64,000 nt of DNA, taken from positions 14,581,676-14,645,675 of the forward strand of contig NC_089869.1 in the NCBI RefSeq assembly GCF_036373705.1, given 5' to 3'. The notes beneath the pieces were generated by a model, which was given only the letters and a program-made list of their open reading frames with translations, was not told the DNA's origin and did no database searches. Below, one piece after another: positions 30,984-44,100 of this stretch. The number at the start of each line of letters is the position of its first letter. The stretch's first letter is position 1. This DNA comes from Amia ocellicauda. Its lineage: Eukaryota; Chordata; Actinopteri; Amiiformes; Amiidae. Made by a program: the position numbers and the translations under genes.

Positions 30984-33900
30984 ATACTTGATTACTTGCA
31001 AAGGCTCTCGTTCCTGATATTTGATAACCCAGCCGAAGGGGGATGCAAGTGTTCACGCACCAGCGGAGAGACATGTGGGAGACGTCTTGCAGGCCTTGCA
31101 GCCCCTGCCTACCACAGCGAACAGACAAAATGGGAGAAAGTCACTTGTGCCGCTGGTGGAGAAAGACAAGTCAGGCAGGCGTCAGATGAATGGGTCACTG
31201 GTCTCGCTGTTAAGAATCACAGATGATGGAAGAAAAGGAGTATTTTTTGTTTGCATTGAAGAGTAAGGAGATTATATAAATGCTGTGTGTCTCTGAAAGG
31301 CTCCTCGAATCGGCAGAGTTGAAGGGGGGGGGGGGGTAATGCTGAGATCCCTGATCCAGCAGGATTTGACACATCCTATTGTTTGATGCTTTGACCGCAG
31401 ATGAAAAGCGATATGCCATCCGTGTCGATCTGTAAGAGGTGCATCATTCCCAAACCAGCCAGAACTCACCACTGCAGCATCTGCAACAGGTAAGGACAGA
31501 CTCCCAGAGCACCTGGTCCTCACATGTGAATTAAATCAGTGAAATACAGCATGATCAACTATTCATTCTGCCAGCACTCACGGTGAATAGCCAGACTGAA
31601 GCTTCACATGTTGTAAGTTTAAATTGTTTCTCTCTTCACAGATGTATACTGAAAATGGATCACCACTGCCGTATCCTTTTCACAGTGTGATTAACCGAGG
31701 GATCCTCACCCCTCCAAAAAGGAGTAGGCCTATACCTTGGAAATGGTTCAATTACATTAATGGAGCTTCACAAGAACAGCTGTTATCTTGTTTCGCTCCC
31801 TCCTCTAGGATTTAACTCTTTAGTTCTTCAGGATTGTTTTTCAGTTGGCAGTAATTACAATAAGTGTGTTGTTCGTTGCCACTTTTCGTAGTCAAACTGG
31901 TTATACAGTTCAAACTGAATTGGCATGTCAGTCCACCATAGTTCCTGTCTCTCCTTAACCCACTTCCCCCTCAGCCTGGCTCAATAACTGTGTGGGTCAC
32001 TTCAACCATCGGTACTTCTTCTGCTTCTGCCTTTTCTTGACGATGGGCTGTATCTACTGCAGCATCAGCTGCCGCAACATGTTCATAGACGCCTACTATG
32101 CTATAGAGGTGAGGCTCTGGCAGGCTGCGTACTCGCGACCCCCCTCTCTTCTCATCCTCTGTTTCAGCTCTTCTCTCAGGCTACATGTACCTGCTTGAAT
32201 GTTCATTCATTTTTTATTAACAGTTCATCATCTCCCGTGCAGCGCTGCATGGGGGAAACCAAACCTGTCGGGTTTTGAGTGTTATATGTGTTTCAGAGTG
32301 CTGAACGAGCAAAGATAGAAAGTGAATCATTTAAAACGCAAAAAATCAGTTTCGGTTATGTGGGGGAAAAGCATGGTCCTTTGTAATTGCAGATTTCAAA
32401 TATTTAAAATCCTGCAGGAGGTCAGACCAGTCGAGCGGCCGATTGTTTTGTCATGAGGAAATCTGGTTAAGACTGGCCATAACTGTTTTGAGCGTTACAC
32501 AGTTCACAGCCTTAGAAGATTAAAATGTTTTTACTGTTGGAATACGCACACCTAGTCTTTGTTTAAATGTGTTTCCAGTCCACACTCCTGATCGATGCCC
32601 ACCCAATAGCCAGAGCTCCTGATCCCATCCTGGAGCCGACCTGTAACGGCCTCCGTTGGCCTGGCAGCTGTGTTCATCCCAGACGTCTTGCTGTGTTGTC
32701 GTTGTGAGGTTCCCCATCTCCCGCCCACCCCATCTCGTGCTCTCTCCCCGTGGCTGTATCCAGTGGGCAGAGAGGGGAGATCAGCTCGTGTTAACCCAGG
32801 CCCTCTGTGTTTACGTTGTCTCAATAGCGTATGAAGAGCATGGACATCGAGAAGCATGGGGTGGCAGTGACTGAGGTGGGGCTGCTTTACAGCATCCTGC
32901 CTATGGGATCCATATCTGGGCAGGTAGTACTGAGACCCTGCACCCCACTGGGCTGTATCTACAGTGGTTATAGATACACAACCATACATTCAACACACCC
33001 CCCACTCCCTAACCCTCGCCTTTCTATTGCTGCGCTGTTGGTTTTTAACAAGTGTAAGTTTGAAACGTATAGGAATGGTTTATAACCGTGTGGCCATTTA
33101 GTCTGCTTTGATGATGATAAAAAAGCAACATCCATGGCATTTGCTTCATTAATTGCTATGTGTGAATTAACTGAATAATAAATAAAAACAAATGAAACTA
33201 TGAATTTAGAATATTTGCAGGGGACGGCAGGCATAACAAAAATGGAAGATCCCAAATTCTCATTTTCTGTGTTACGTTATTTCTGTCTAGAAAATAGTGT
33301 AAGTTCCTTGCAGAGAGAAGGATTCCTGTAATCACTTTGTCCAGTATTTCTAGTCTAATCTTGTCATCACAGCCCCTTTCTGCAAAGCCTCACACAATAC
33401 TTTATAGGAGATAAACTGCGTCCTGCTCTGTAAGTGCCAAGATACTGTTCGGCAATGCTTGCTGTTGGCTGTGAAGGTGATTGTGAGTCACAGTCCCTGT
33501 CAGGTGAATTAGTTGAGTGTGAGAAATGTATTTTCGTAGTTGTGTGTCTCGTTTGTAACTGTGAGTCACAACATTACTGAGAGTTCAAGCGACGCTTTAA
33601 AAAGCATTGTTATTTACGGTCTAAAAATACGATGACCGGCCATCTGCTCACTTTGCCATCTTGGCACAGATCTGGCTCCTCTTGGAACTGTAGTGCTGGC
33701 CTCTTCAGAGACTTGAGCACAGGCTTTGTAGGAAGAAATCTATTGATGGGTGCCGGAGATTTCTTTAATCTGTATCAGCAGACGTTTCAGCTCATAATGG
33801 AGAAAACCAAAGAGAAACGTGGGCTTCATCTTATCTTTCAGAATAATTCTATGGGCTGGGCAGGACTGTTAAATAATGCATTGTGGGAGCATATTGAGAA

Positions 33901-36347
33901 GTTTTAGGGTCTTTAAAGAGGCAGAGTAAGCCTCCTTCAAACATCCCATTGTTTAAATATCTGTTTGCTGTCTGTCACTTATTCTAACACCTGTTTTACA
34001 GCTTGTCATCGTGTGGAGCTAGTCAATGTCCTCGTGTGTTCTCATCCATGTCTTTCCACGCAGAATGGACTGTGATTGGGGGTCAGGTGCCAAGTAGACG
34101 CATTTCTTAATTTTGTTTTCGGTTTTCTTTTCTTGCAAGAGCTACTATCAGACTCCACCGCCTCCCTATACCTTTCGGGAGAGAATGTTCCATAAGAGCA
34201 TCATTTACCTGTGGGTGCTGACCAGGTGAGCTCTCGGACCCTTCACCAATTCTCCTCATTATACAATCTAAGATCATGAGTGCTATTACTGTGTTTCCAG
34301 GCAGTTTTTTCTTGTACTTTACACATTTCCAGAAAAATTTAAGTTCTGGAGATCTTTGATGTTGTTGACTTTCTTCATGCAATGTGTCCTCCCTGCAGCT
34401 CGGTGGCGCTAGCTCTTGGAGGCCTGACTTTGTGGCATGCAGTGCTCATCTCTCAGGGGGAGACCAGCATTGAGCGGCACATCAATCGCAAGGAGACTCG
34501 CCGCTTGCAAAAAAAGGGCAAGGTGAGAGGATGGGAATATGGGAACATAGAACTAGGGCAGTGAGACAGTTGACTTGACGTTTTGCCACTTGGACTGTGA
34601 CCTTTAGCTGGCTTGGATTGTTATTGGCTCAGCAAAATACAAGAAGGGAAACCATGTGGAACTCTGAGGGAACTAACTTGTTTATACTTCAATTATCGGC
34701 ATTAGGGGGAGATATTAATGTCAATTAAAATACTTCTATAGGTGGTAATTTCTAATTGTTCAATAGGTTTTCCGAAACCCATTCAACTACGGCAAATTTA
34801 ACAACTGGAAGGTGTTCTTCAGGGTGGAGAAGAGGAGGTAAGTGAAATTAAATTCCAGATTTTAGGCTATACACTCACCTAAAGGATTATTAGGAACACC
34901 CGTTCAATTTCTCATTAATGCAATTATCTAACCAACCAATCACATGGCAGTTGCTTCAATGCATTTAGGGGTGTGGTCCTGGTCAAGACAATCTCCTGAA
35001 CTCCAAACTGAATGTCTGAATGGGAAAGAAAGGTGATTTAAGCAATTTTGAGCGTGGCATGGTTGTTGGTGCCAGACGGGCCGGTCTGAGTATTTCACAA
35101 TCTGCTCAGTTACTGGGATTTTCACGCACAACCATTTCTAGGGTTTACAAAAAATGGTGTGAAAAGGGAAAAACATCCAGTATGCGGCAGTCCTGTGGGC
35201 GAAAATGCCTTGTTGATGCTAGAGGTCACAGGAGAATGGGCCGACTGATTCAAGCTGATAGAAGAGCAACTTTGACTGAAATAACCACTCGTTACAACCA
35301 AGGTATGCAGCAAAGCATTTGTGAAGCCACAACACGTACAACCTTGAGACGGATGGGCTACAACAGCTGAAGACCCCACCGGGTACCACTCATCTCCACT
35401 ACAAATAGGAAAAAGAGGCTACAATTTGCACAAGCTCACCAAAATTGGACAGTTGAAGACTGGAAAAATGTTGCCTGGTCTGATGAGTCTCGATTTCTGT
35501 TGAGACATTCAGATGGTAGAGTCAGAATTTGGCGTAAACAGAATGAGAACATGGATCCATCATGCCTTGTTACCACTGTGCAGGCTGGTGGTGGTGGTGT
35601 AATGGTGTGGGGGATGTTTTCTTGGCACACTTTAGGCCCCTTAGTGCCAATTGGGCATCGTTTAAATGCCACGGCCTACCTGAGCATTGTTTCTGACCAT
35701 GTCCATCCCTTTATGACCACCATGTACCCATCCTCTGATGGCTACTTCCAGCAGGATAATGCACCATGTCACAAAGGTCGAATCATCTCAAATTGGTTTC
35801 TTGAACATGACAATGAGTTCACTGTACTAAACTGGCCCCCACAGTCACCAGATCTCAACCCAATAGAGCATTTTTGGGATGTGGTGGAACGGGAGCTTCG
35901 TGCCCTGGATGTGCATCCCACAAATCTCCATCAACTGCAAGATGCTATCCTATCAATATGGGCCAACATTTGTAAAGAATGCTTTCAGCACCTTGTTGAA
36001 TCAATGCCACGTAGAATTAAGGCAGTTCTGAAGGCGAAAGGGGGTCAAACACAGTATTAGTATGGTGTTCCTAATAATCCTTTAGGTGAGTGTATATGTC
36101 CAAAGAAATCCACTTGCTTGTTTTGACTACAAATCATCTGAAGAAGCAGCAGTTATGAGATGAGGTAGCAGTCAACAGTTCCTGCTACTTTCAGGAGGCA
36201 GCATTAGCAGGTGGACACTGACAGGCCGTATCTTTTTCCCGCAGTCACTGGCTGACTCGAGTCCTCCTGCCCTCTGGTCACGCTCCCTACGGGGATGGGC
36301 TGTCCTGGGATTACACGCCCTACAGGAACAGCTTGATGGCTATCTGA
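30269..36347 (+). CDS. zdhhc16: Palmitoyltransferase ZDHHC16
   Basis: This is a four-pass S-acyltransferase of the ER/Golgi that transfers palmitate to cysteines. Exons 30269-30508, 30626-30820, 31401-31489, 31642-31670, 31975-32108, 32828-32875, 34140-34225, 34399-34522, 34767-34837 and 36245-36347 join in phase to 372 aa (human 377). Membrane segments are VFVCLVIVLTSSILLIAYLC, then the WNLVMIVFHYY region, FFCFCLFLTMGCIYC, and IIYLWVLTSSVALALGG. The cysteine-rich domain carries DHHC at 181-184, split by an intron in the following Pro codon. SYYQTPPPPYTFRERM and the TTxE-like GETSIERHIN follow, then FRNPFNYG and a C-terminal SLMAI. The start is chosen by match after the acceptor. A DD36E transposon occupies the last intron without disturbing splice sites. 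Confidence 0.97.
30936..30982. repeat. (TG)n microsatellite
   Basis: About 47 bp of TG dinucleotide lies in a zdhhc16 intron. It accounts for the CVCVCV and HTHTHT open frames there. Confidence 0.97.
34872..36092 (+). mobile_element. Tc1/mariner transposon with DD36E spacing (Incomer-like)
   Basis: This 1221-bp element has TA target duplications (34870-34871, 36093-36094) and perfect inverted repeats of 29 bp beginning CACTCACCTAAAGGATTATT. It lies in the last zdhhc16 intron, between exons 34767-34837 and 36245-36347, in the same orientation as the gene. The near-intact transposase and identical ends indicate a recent insertion. The family name rests on the 36-residue spacing between the second Asp and the Glu, as described for the DD36E/Incomer group. 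Confidence 0.94.
35020..36060 (+). pseudogene. DD36E transposase, one in-frame stop
   Basis: The reading frame runs 347 codons from ATG 35020 to TAG at 36058-36060 with a single in-frame TGA at 35368-35370 (after RRMGYNS). The N-terminal part is a helix-turn-helix DNA-binding region (GLSISQSAQLLGFSRTTISR). Catalytic residues are visible as Asp in AWSDESRF, Asp in FQQDNAPCH and Glu in LNPIEHFWDVVE, with 36 residues between the last two. VMVWGMFSW and the C-terminal KAKGGQTQY are intact. The stop separates the DNA-binding part from the catalytic part, so this copy is probably not autonomous. Confidence 0.93.
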
Positions 36348-38139
36348 GGTGCAGATGGCAGCACCCCCACCTCCTTCATGGTCCAGGGCCGGGCAGTGAG
36401 TAGAGAGCTCGCTGGCGAACAGAAGAGCACTGGGCCCCCCTTACCTCTGCTCCGCCAAGCTACGCCCACTTCGTGTGGACTATTTGTTATGTGTGGTTTA
36501 AAAAAAAAAAATGGAGTTGCCTATCCTTTGTATACCTTGAATGATGATTCTTAAGATTGTCTCCTCTGACCCCATGTACTTTATTTTTTTATTTTTATTT
36601 TATTGAACCCTTTTGGTGCATTTTCAGTATGGATGTGTCTTTCGAAGTTGACATGGAGTCCTATGCGATGCTGCGCTGTACTGGGTTTCCAGGACCTTAA
36701 CTGTCAGACTGAACAGACTGGCCACACAAGTACCTACCCTGGCTACAGTAACCCTCAGCGTCTTGCCCCCACACTCCCAGAGGAGATGGGCAGTTGCTAT
36801 GACAAGCCGGGGGTCCCACTCCGAGCAATAAGAAACTGTGGACTTGGCTGCTGCACTGTCACCCCTGCGACGCCAGGACTGAATGGAGCTGTGCTTCATG
36901 AACTGATTGTCTGTGGATATTTGTAACTGTGCATTTGTAACTTAAAATTTAAACACTTTTTTTTAATTCACAAGAGTTCACTTGGATTTATTTCCTGGCC
37001 CCAACTCAGATTGCCTGTCCATATTATGGGTACAAAGAGGAGAAACCTTCCTTTGGCTTACTGATCTTGAAGAAATTACAATATGAAATACAGCATGGAC
37101 AATGCAGACACAATTCTCATTAATTTACAAAAAAAAAACATTTATTGAAAGGTTAAGTTAGAGATATATTCATGTGTATATATATAGTTAACATCCTTGG
37201 CTGAGGTTCTACAGTTAAGTGGCCTAGTTAAAGGTTTCTGGTCAGTACTGCACAGACTTCTTACGGGTTGTGTGGCATCAATGACGACAGGAAGAAAGAT
37301 CATTTTAGAAAATTAAAAAAACATCTTAACCGACTCTCCTATACATTTATTTTAAGTCAGTGGTCTTCAACCCTGGGCCAAGAGAGCAACATGGTCTTGT
37401 GGCTTTAACTCCAAACAAGTTCTTAATCACACAATTCGACTGACTGAATTAGTCCAGATTAAATGTTTAGACACTGATTGGAAATGCATATAAAACCTTA
37501 AGGATCCGGGCCCTCCAGGACCTGGAATGGAGACCACTGCCCTTAACCTTTAATATACAAATAAGGTTCTGGTGACAAATACAATTTTCATAAACACTTA
37601 GTCTTTCTGCAACATGAAACCCGTCCTAAAGATAAGGCATTGAGTTATTTATCATCAATAAAACAAAATATCCATTGTAAATACACTGAACTTTAATTCT
37701 TGACACCTTCAATTGTTAACTCTTGCTCAGCAGCCCAAAAGGAGACTGATGAGGGCAAACAAAGCATTAACATACCAGCGTTTCCACTAACGGCAACTGG
37801 AGCTCTGTCTGAGTCGCTCACTAATACTGCATCTGTGTCGGCACGCTCAGGGTTAGTTAGGTCAAGTATTTCTCATGTCTCTGCCCTCAAGTGGACTGGG
37901 TGGGTTGTTTGTATCGTGGCTTCCCAGCTTTGTTTGCTGAATTCACTGAATGCACATATAGGGCAGAAACAAATGCTTTACAACGCAATTTAAAAGGTTA
38001 AAGGCTGTGGTGGTGGCAGACCCTGGTGTTCGAAGTGTAGAGCCTCTCTCGATGGTCTGAGTGGAGCGTGTTGCCCACTTCCCGGGCCTCTCCCAGCAGA
38101 TTGTCTGTCGGTCTCTGGCAGGGTTGTCTGTCTGTCGGT
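36348..38139. other. Convergent 3' region of zdhhc16 and mms19
   Basis: The region holds the zdhhc16 3' UTR (extent unclear, perhaps to about 36970) and, on the minus strand, the mms19 3' UTR. Minus-strand AATAAA candidates are at 37346-37351 and 37141-37146. A hAT-like MITE lies at 37358-37539. No other gene is seen. Confidence 0.55.
37358..37539. mobile_element. hAT-like MITE
   Basis: A 182-bp sequence begins CAGTGGTCTTCAACCCTGG and ends with the imperfect reverse complement (CCTGGAATGGAGACCACTG). Such CAGTGGT ends are typical of non-autonomous hAT elements. No coding capacity is present. A clean 8-bp target duplication is not visible, so the boundaries are provisional. It would be transcribed as part of the mms19 3' UTR if the distal poly(A) site is used. 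Confidence 0.6.
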
Positions 38140-41100
38140 TCACCTGCCCGGACTGCCCAGCAGGAACCTGCCCACACGGACGACAGACACAGCCGATGGT
38201 GAGGTAAAGGCCACACAAGCTCAAATCCATCAAATCCTTGCGTTGCATTGTTGGTCAACCTCTCAACACAGCGGGACTCACCACTCGCCCCGTGCCATCA
38301 CTGCCTCTCTCCTCACCAGCCTCTTCTTGTCGTCCAGCGGTCCTGCCAGGGCCCTCAGCACCCGCGAGCGGAACGGCAGGACCTGCGGCACAGAAAGCAG
38401 CTCAGGCCCAGACTCTCAGACACAGCCGCCCCACAAAAGTTGATGATACTTATTATTCGTCAATATAAATATCAGTGCATAGTATTAGTGCTCCAATCAA
38501 CACAGTTTAAAGTAAAGGAGACATACCAGGTGGTCCTCAAATCGGGTTAGTGCGTGCAGGCAGCGCAGGGAGTGGATCCGCACGTTCTGCACGAGAGCAA
38601 ACGGGAATTAGACTGACACTCCTCAGCCAACACTGCATTATACATCACTTCCTGGATGACAGTGTTGGAAACCATGGTTAGAACCTATTAAATACAACAG
38701 TCACACATTCACATTAAATAACTGTTACAGTACAGCAGGCTCATCTCTTATTATTTGCAGACAGCATCACATGTGTAATGCATTTTCAATCTCATTCTGC
38801 CACTATTGACTTCATTTTCTCACCAGGAACCTCTGGAGAACAAGTCACACTTAAAACCACCTATTTGTCTAGTATGGGTGTGCCTCGTGTGTGTGTGTGT
38901 GTGGTTCAGATAGTAGAGGCGGGACGTTACCATGGAGGGGCTTGTGGTGAGGGCCAGAAGGCGGGAGAGCAGGGCGTTCAGCTGCAGGGTGAGGGCGGGC
39001 GGCGGCTCCAGCAGGAGGGGGTGCAGGCAGGACAGCGTGGACAGTTGCACCCTCTGGTCTGGGCAGGACAACGCCTCCAGTAGGAGAGGCAGGAGCTGTG
39101 GGAGAAGACACACAGTCACATCTCACTCTCAGCCCTCATCTGTGGTCAGGTTGCAAGACTACATTTTCACAATGCATAGGACATGGACACAAAGCTTCGT
39201 GACAGTGAGGGCCAGAGGAGCCATCCAAGATGATTTGCCCTCAGATTGTGCTTTAAGTAACAGCCAGACGATTTGCATCAGGTTGGGTGCGTCCAACGAG
39301 ACGCTCCCAGCCTAGGTCAATACTCCCTTCATCCTGGTGTCCTCCGAGATGTACTCACCGCGGGGAGCTCGCTGAGCTGCACTTGTCTGGGCAGGCTGTT
39401 CAACATGTGGGACAGGGCCTTCAGGTAGCTGGACTTCATCTCTGTGGGAGTCAATGAAAATGACAGACAGACAGTCAGCCCAAAACAGAAAAACACCTGT
39501 CCACATTAGTATGACAATAGATCATTTAAACTCAAGAACGCTGACACGGACTCCATGGCCTCAGTATCACATCACTTAAACAGCATTTGTTTTCATGTTC
39601 ATAGTGACAGCAAAAGACACAAACGGCTACAGTTGGGGGAACCACCCATTATGAATAGTTGACTCAGAAAGGCCTTAATAATACAGCTAAATATACACTG
39701 CAGCTGCCCTCCTGACGGGAATGAGAAACAGATCAGCACTTCCAATCTGAACTCTCAGTGATGACTATGACAACCTTACTGCTCTCCTGCATGCCAGCCA
39801 TTTACAGCACTATACGTATTTGTTCATTTTGACCCAGTTTTAGAAGAATATCTAATTCCCACACTGTCAGATTCATGGCAGCAACACTATAGAAGAAAAT
39901 GACCACCTGTTCCATTAGATGCTGTATTAAATTACAATGTCCTTGGATGCAGTACCTTTGGGTGCCGAGTTGAAGCCCTGCACGATTTTGGGTGCGTTCT
40001 CGGTGAAGAACCTCTGGCGGTACATGAGGCGCAGCTGGGCGTGGCAGGCCCGGTTCAGGACATCAGTGGAGTCGCTCATCAGGAGGGAGAAGCCATCCGC
40101 GGCCAGCGGGCCAAGCTCCGAGTCCGCCAGCAGGGAGAGCAGCTGGGACAGAGAGAGGGGAGATGGAGCCTGGATGATTTCTGTTCTAAGAGCCTCTACG
40201 CTTGTTTAGTTACCACCACACCTAGACTTCAGGTGAACAAAAATGATGATCTGAACCTTTACCTTGTCAGTCAGAGCTGTGGACAGAGGGTGGTATCTGA
40301 GCAGAAGAGCTTTGGCTACCTGGAAAAGGGAAGGCACGTGGTTTATAGCACAGCACAGAGACACAGAGAGAGAGAGTGAGTGAGTGTGCGTTGAGCTCAA
40401 AATAAGGCTGTCCTACCCAAAGCAGCAGAGTAAAGTTCTGGACACGGAACAGAGAGGAGACACAGTCCAATTCAGAGTCAATCCTCTTGACTGTCCTCTG
40501 TACCAGTGAGTCCAGCTCCTCCCCTAGAAACAGGAGACCGTTTCGTGAGACTCTGACGATCTTATCCCTGTGTACCTCAGTGTTATCCATGCATTTATTA
40601 AAACAATTCAGTTGGGTCCCTAGACAAACCTGTTGTATTGCATTTGGCTGCCGAATGCCACCAGATTCATTCTGAACACGCTCTGAATTCTGCCTCTTAC
40701 CTCCAGGCTGTTTATTTACCAGCCCAGCAAAACACTTGGCCGCAGATGTGTAGGAAAAGGAGTGGGTGCTCATACAGCTCAGCTCCTCCAGTTCACTCAG
40801 GAGTCGGTCGATCTGTGGAATCGACACCTGGCAGAAGCACGGGATAGTTATTCACAAATCGGTTCCCCTTTAGAACTTATTTTCTGTGATCACTCCACAG
40901 CAACTGTATGGAGACTTCATTCTTTCAGTACATGTGTCAATTTCATAAGCCGCTTGGCCTTTGGAGTAAGATTAAACCACTTCTGAAGCTGTCCAGATCA
41001 ATGGCAAGAGTTTTGAGAGAAAAATAAAATCACAGTAGTACAGTTACATGTTGAAATGAATTCCACAGGCCTTTCAGCACTAAGGACTGGATAATAGCAG

Positions 41101-44100
41101 CGCTTCAGAACTGAATGTTTATCCTTTTAATAAGGGAGATCAACTTACATTCCTTGGCATTGAACAGACGCAGGCCATTAGGAGGCACACCAACTGAGAC
41201 TGCAGCCAGCCATCTGACTGCTTCTGCAAGAGAGACAGCGATCACAAACACACTTTACATAAAACAAACTGCCACGCCATGCGTTCATAGGGGACACACC
41301 CACTTTGTATAAACAGAATGTGTCTTTGATTGTTACTTGCTAAAGGCTGCAAATATTTGGTTTCAGTAGATTGGCAGAAGGAAAGAAAGACTGACATTCA
41401 CAAGAGCTATAGTATCGGTATGAATGCCTGCTCTGAGAGTCATGTAATGGCTGTTACATGTGGCAGCTCAATGCCATTTTATTCTGTCACACTGCTGTGT
41501 GAGGCCAGCAGTAAGCCATCTTGGGAGCTGTGACTAGGATGCTGGTGTCTGAGACCTGATTAAATAAACTACTATAAATGGCCAGAAGGATCAGCCTCCT
41601 GGATTCCAAGGCCAATGAACCCACCTTGAGCAGCTGGACATGCTGGGGGACGTTGTTCCCAGGCAGGAAGGACACATCACCTTCCAGGAAAAGGGAAACA
41701 GCCAGAGAGGCCGTGTGGGATGTCAGCCTGTAGGCAGGAAAACCAGGCTTAAGACACTGCCATCATATCAGAAAACCACCTGTTAATCTCAACTGGACAG
41801 CAAAGAATGGCAGGACACAGGAAAGGAAGAGGAAATAAAACTAGCTTATACTGATCATGGTCCCTTTCAAAGCAGAAAAAAAACTGATTAACATGTTACG
41901 GTGATGGATTCTGTAAGGAGACTACAGAAAGGAAAGATGCTTTGGGGATCTCCCACCTTTGGAAGGGATTTCATCATAAAATGAGTAGTTATTCAATCTG
42001 CGACAGGGATCTCCTATTCGACTGCAAGGACAGCATCCAGAACCATAGCTAGACTATGGGGGTCTAGCAACTCACTCCGAGAGCAGGCGGCCACAGGCTG
42101 TGCTGACCACAGGGACCATCGCAGACAGAACCTTCTGTTCCGTCAGGGGGCTCCTGGGGACGGATGGGTCTCCACCTACAGAGTCTAAACACAGAAACAA
42201 CCATAGAATGCTACGTTGAATTCCATGGAAAGAACCACATCATTGGAATGCCTGCAGAATACCGATCAATGTGCATTCTCACTGGGATTCTCGAATCAAA
42301 TGAGCTGACATCCCTCACATCCTTTTGTGTAGGTCAAGTCTGCTCTTGCAGTCGCCTGTATCAGCAGTGGTAAAGAAGTTACAAACAGGGGCTCCACTCA
42401 AAGGTTAAGGACTCTGTTTATATTTAGCGAAGGAGGACAGACAACCACCCACAGTTAGTGATAAGTAGTTAATTATATTACCTAGTGCAGGGCTTGTCAG
42501 CTACCACAGCCATTTCAATGTAAGGCTTTATTACAAGCAGTCGAAAGGATTGCAGAGCGAGGTTCAGTTTTCTGGAACAGGGTTTTTCTAGGGTTTTACA
42601 AGTTCACACTTACAGCAGTGGACCAGGACACGTGGCTGCAGGAGAGCAACTCTGCTTTTCTGGATGCTCCATGTGATGTCGTTTTTGGAATATCTTTTTA
42701 CAATATTTTGCATTTTCGGATCAAGATAGCACACACAGATATTCAAATCTCTAGCAGATCATCTCCCGACCAGATCGCTCACCCTGCAGTGCCGCCTCGA
42801 CCGCCAGGCCCAGCAGGCGAGGGATGACAGTCTGGTGGAAGAAGCGCCCGGTCTCCTCCGTCTCCCAGGCCTGCTCGGTGATCTGCTGCAGACTCCGACA
42901 CGCAGACACAACCTCCTCCAGGGAGAACGAGCCACTTACTAGAGGAAGACAGAGAATCGCATTAAGGTGTCATGCGCTCAGCTCCACATCCCGCTCAATC
43001 CCCTGGTGGCAGGAGGTGCCAGTTACCGGTGTGCGCGCAGCTGAGGACCTGCAGGAGGGTGGGCGCCGTCTCCTGGACCAGGATGGGCTGAGAGGACACG
43101 GCCGCCAGAGCCTGCACACAGCGCTGCCGCACAACCTGCCGGAACTCCACACTGGGGGCGCCCTCACTGCCCTCCGACGGCTCTGGAGGAAAAGAGGGGG
43201 AACAAGGGAGTTATCCTCATGTGTCTCCCAAAAACATGATGAGGATAAAGGGAACACCCAAAATCATGAAGATGCTAAAGTACTATACATACAATTACAT
43301 TACATTTACATAATTTTATATACAGATCTTGTTCCATTCTGTCGAAAAACCTATCACTACTGGCTGAACTTTATGGTATGCAATTTTTTTTTCTAGACCA
43401 GAACCAACCTATAGTACTTTACTTCCCTCCTACTCAGAGTCCCACACAGTCTCCATCACCCTACCTTTGAAAATCTCCTCTTTCAGCTGTGGGACCATCT
43501 TGGATGCGAACGCTGCTGGGTGCAGACTAGCCAGAGAACCCGCTGACTCCATGGCAGCCGAGCTGAGGCGAGAGACAGACTCTGGTTTTTACTCCCATAA
43601 AACACTTTACTGGTGTCCTAAAATACTCAAATAGATCAAAAACAATAATGGCTGCTAGATCACTGGAGTCACTGGATTAAAAACAAGCTCTGTGCCTTCA
43701 GGAGACCCAGTATTAAGGAGCTATGATGGGGTGATGCAATAGTATAACATCTGTAATCCACACTCTGCCACACTCACCAGGTCTGTGGCTCCTCCTCTCT
43801 CAGGATCAACCTGGTTAGGTGATCAGCGGCCAGCTCAATATTGGACTCTGAAAGCAGACCTAGAAAATAGGGACTTGGTGTTTCACATTCATAGTGAAAT
43901 GCAGTAGATCCAGCGGCAGAATTCTTGATTCAAAAACTCATAACATCATAAAGTTGGAGAGGAATCCAAAAATATGATCCTTAATTTAATTGATCTTGGC
44001 TACTGCTAGGTACTTTAGTGCAAGAAGAAAGGTTTGTTGCTCCCTATGGGTATCAGAATTGTGTAATACATTATGGAATAGTTAAAATATGTAACATGTC

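Noticed and set aside
30781-31128. 115-codon minus-strand ORF near zdhhc16
   Set aside because: It is driven by the TG microsatellite read as HTHTHT and antisense exon sequence.
31401-32108. Broken DHHC motif in zdhhc16 (HHCRPWLNN when exons are read through)
   Set aside because: Correct splicing after 31670 and before 31975 restores a normal DHHCPWLNN across a split Pro codon.
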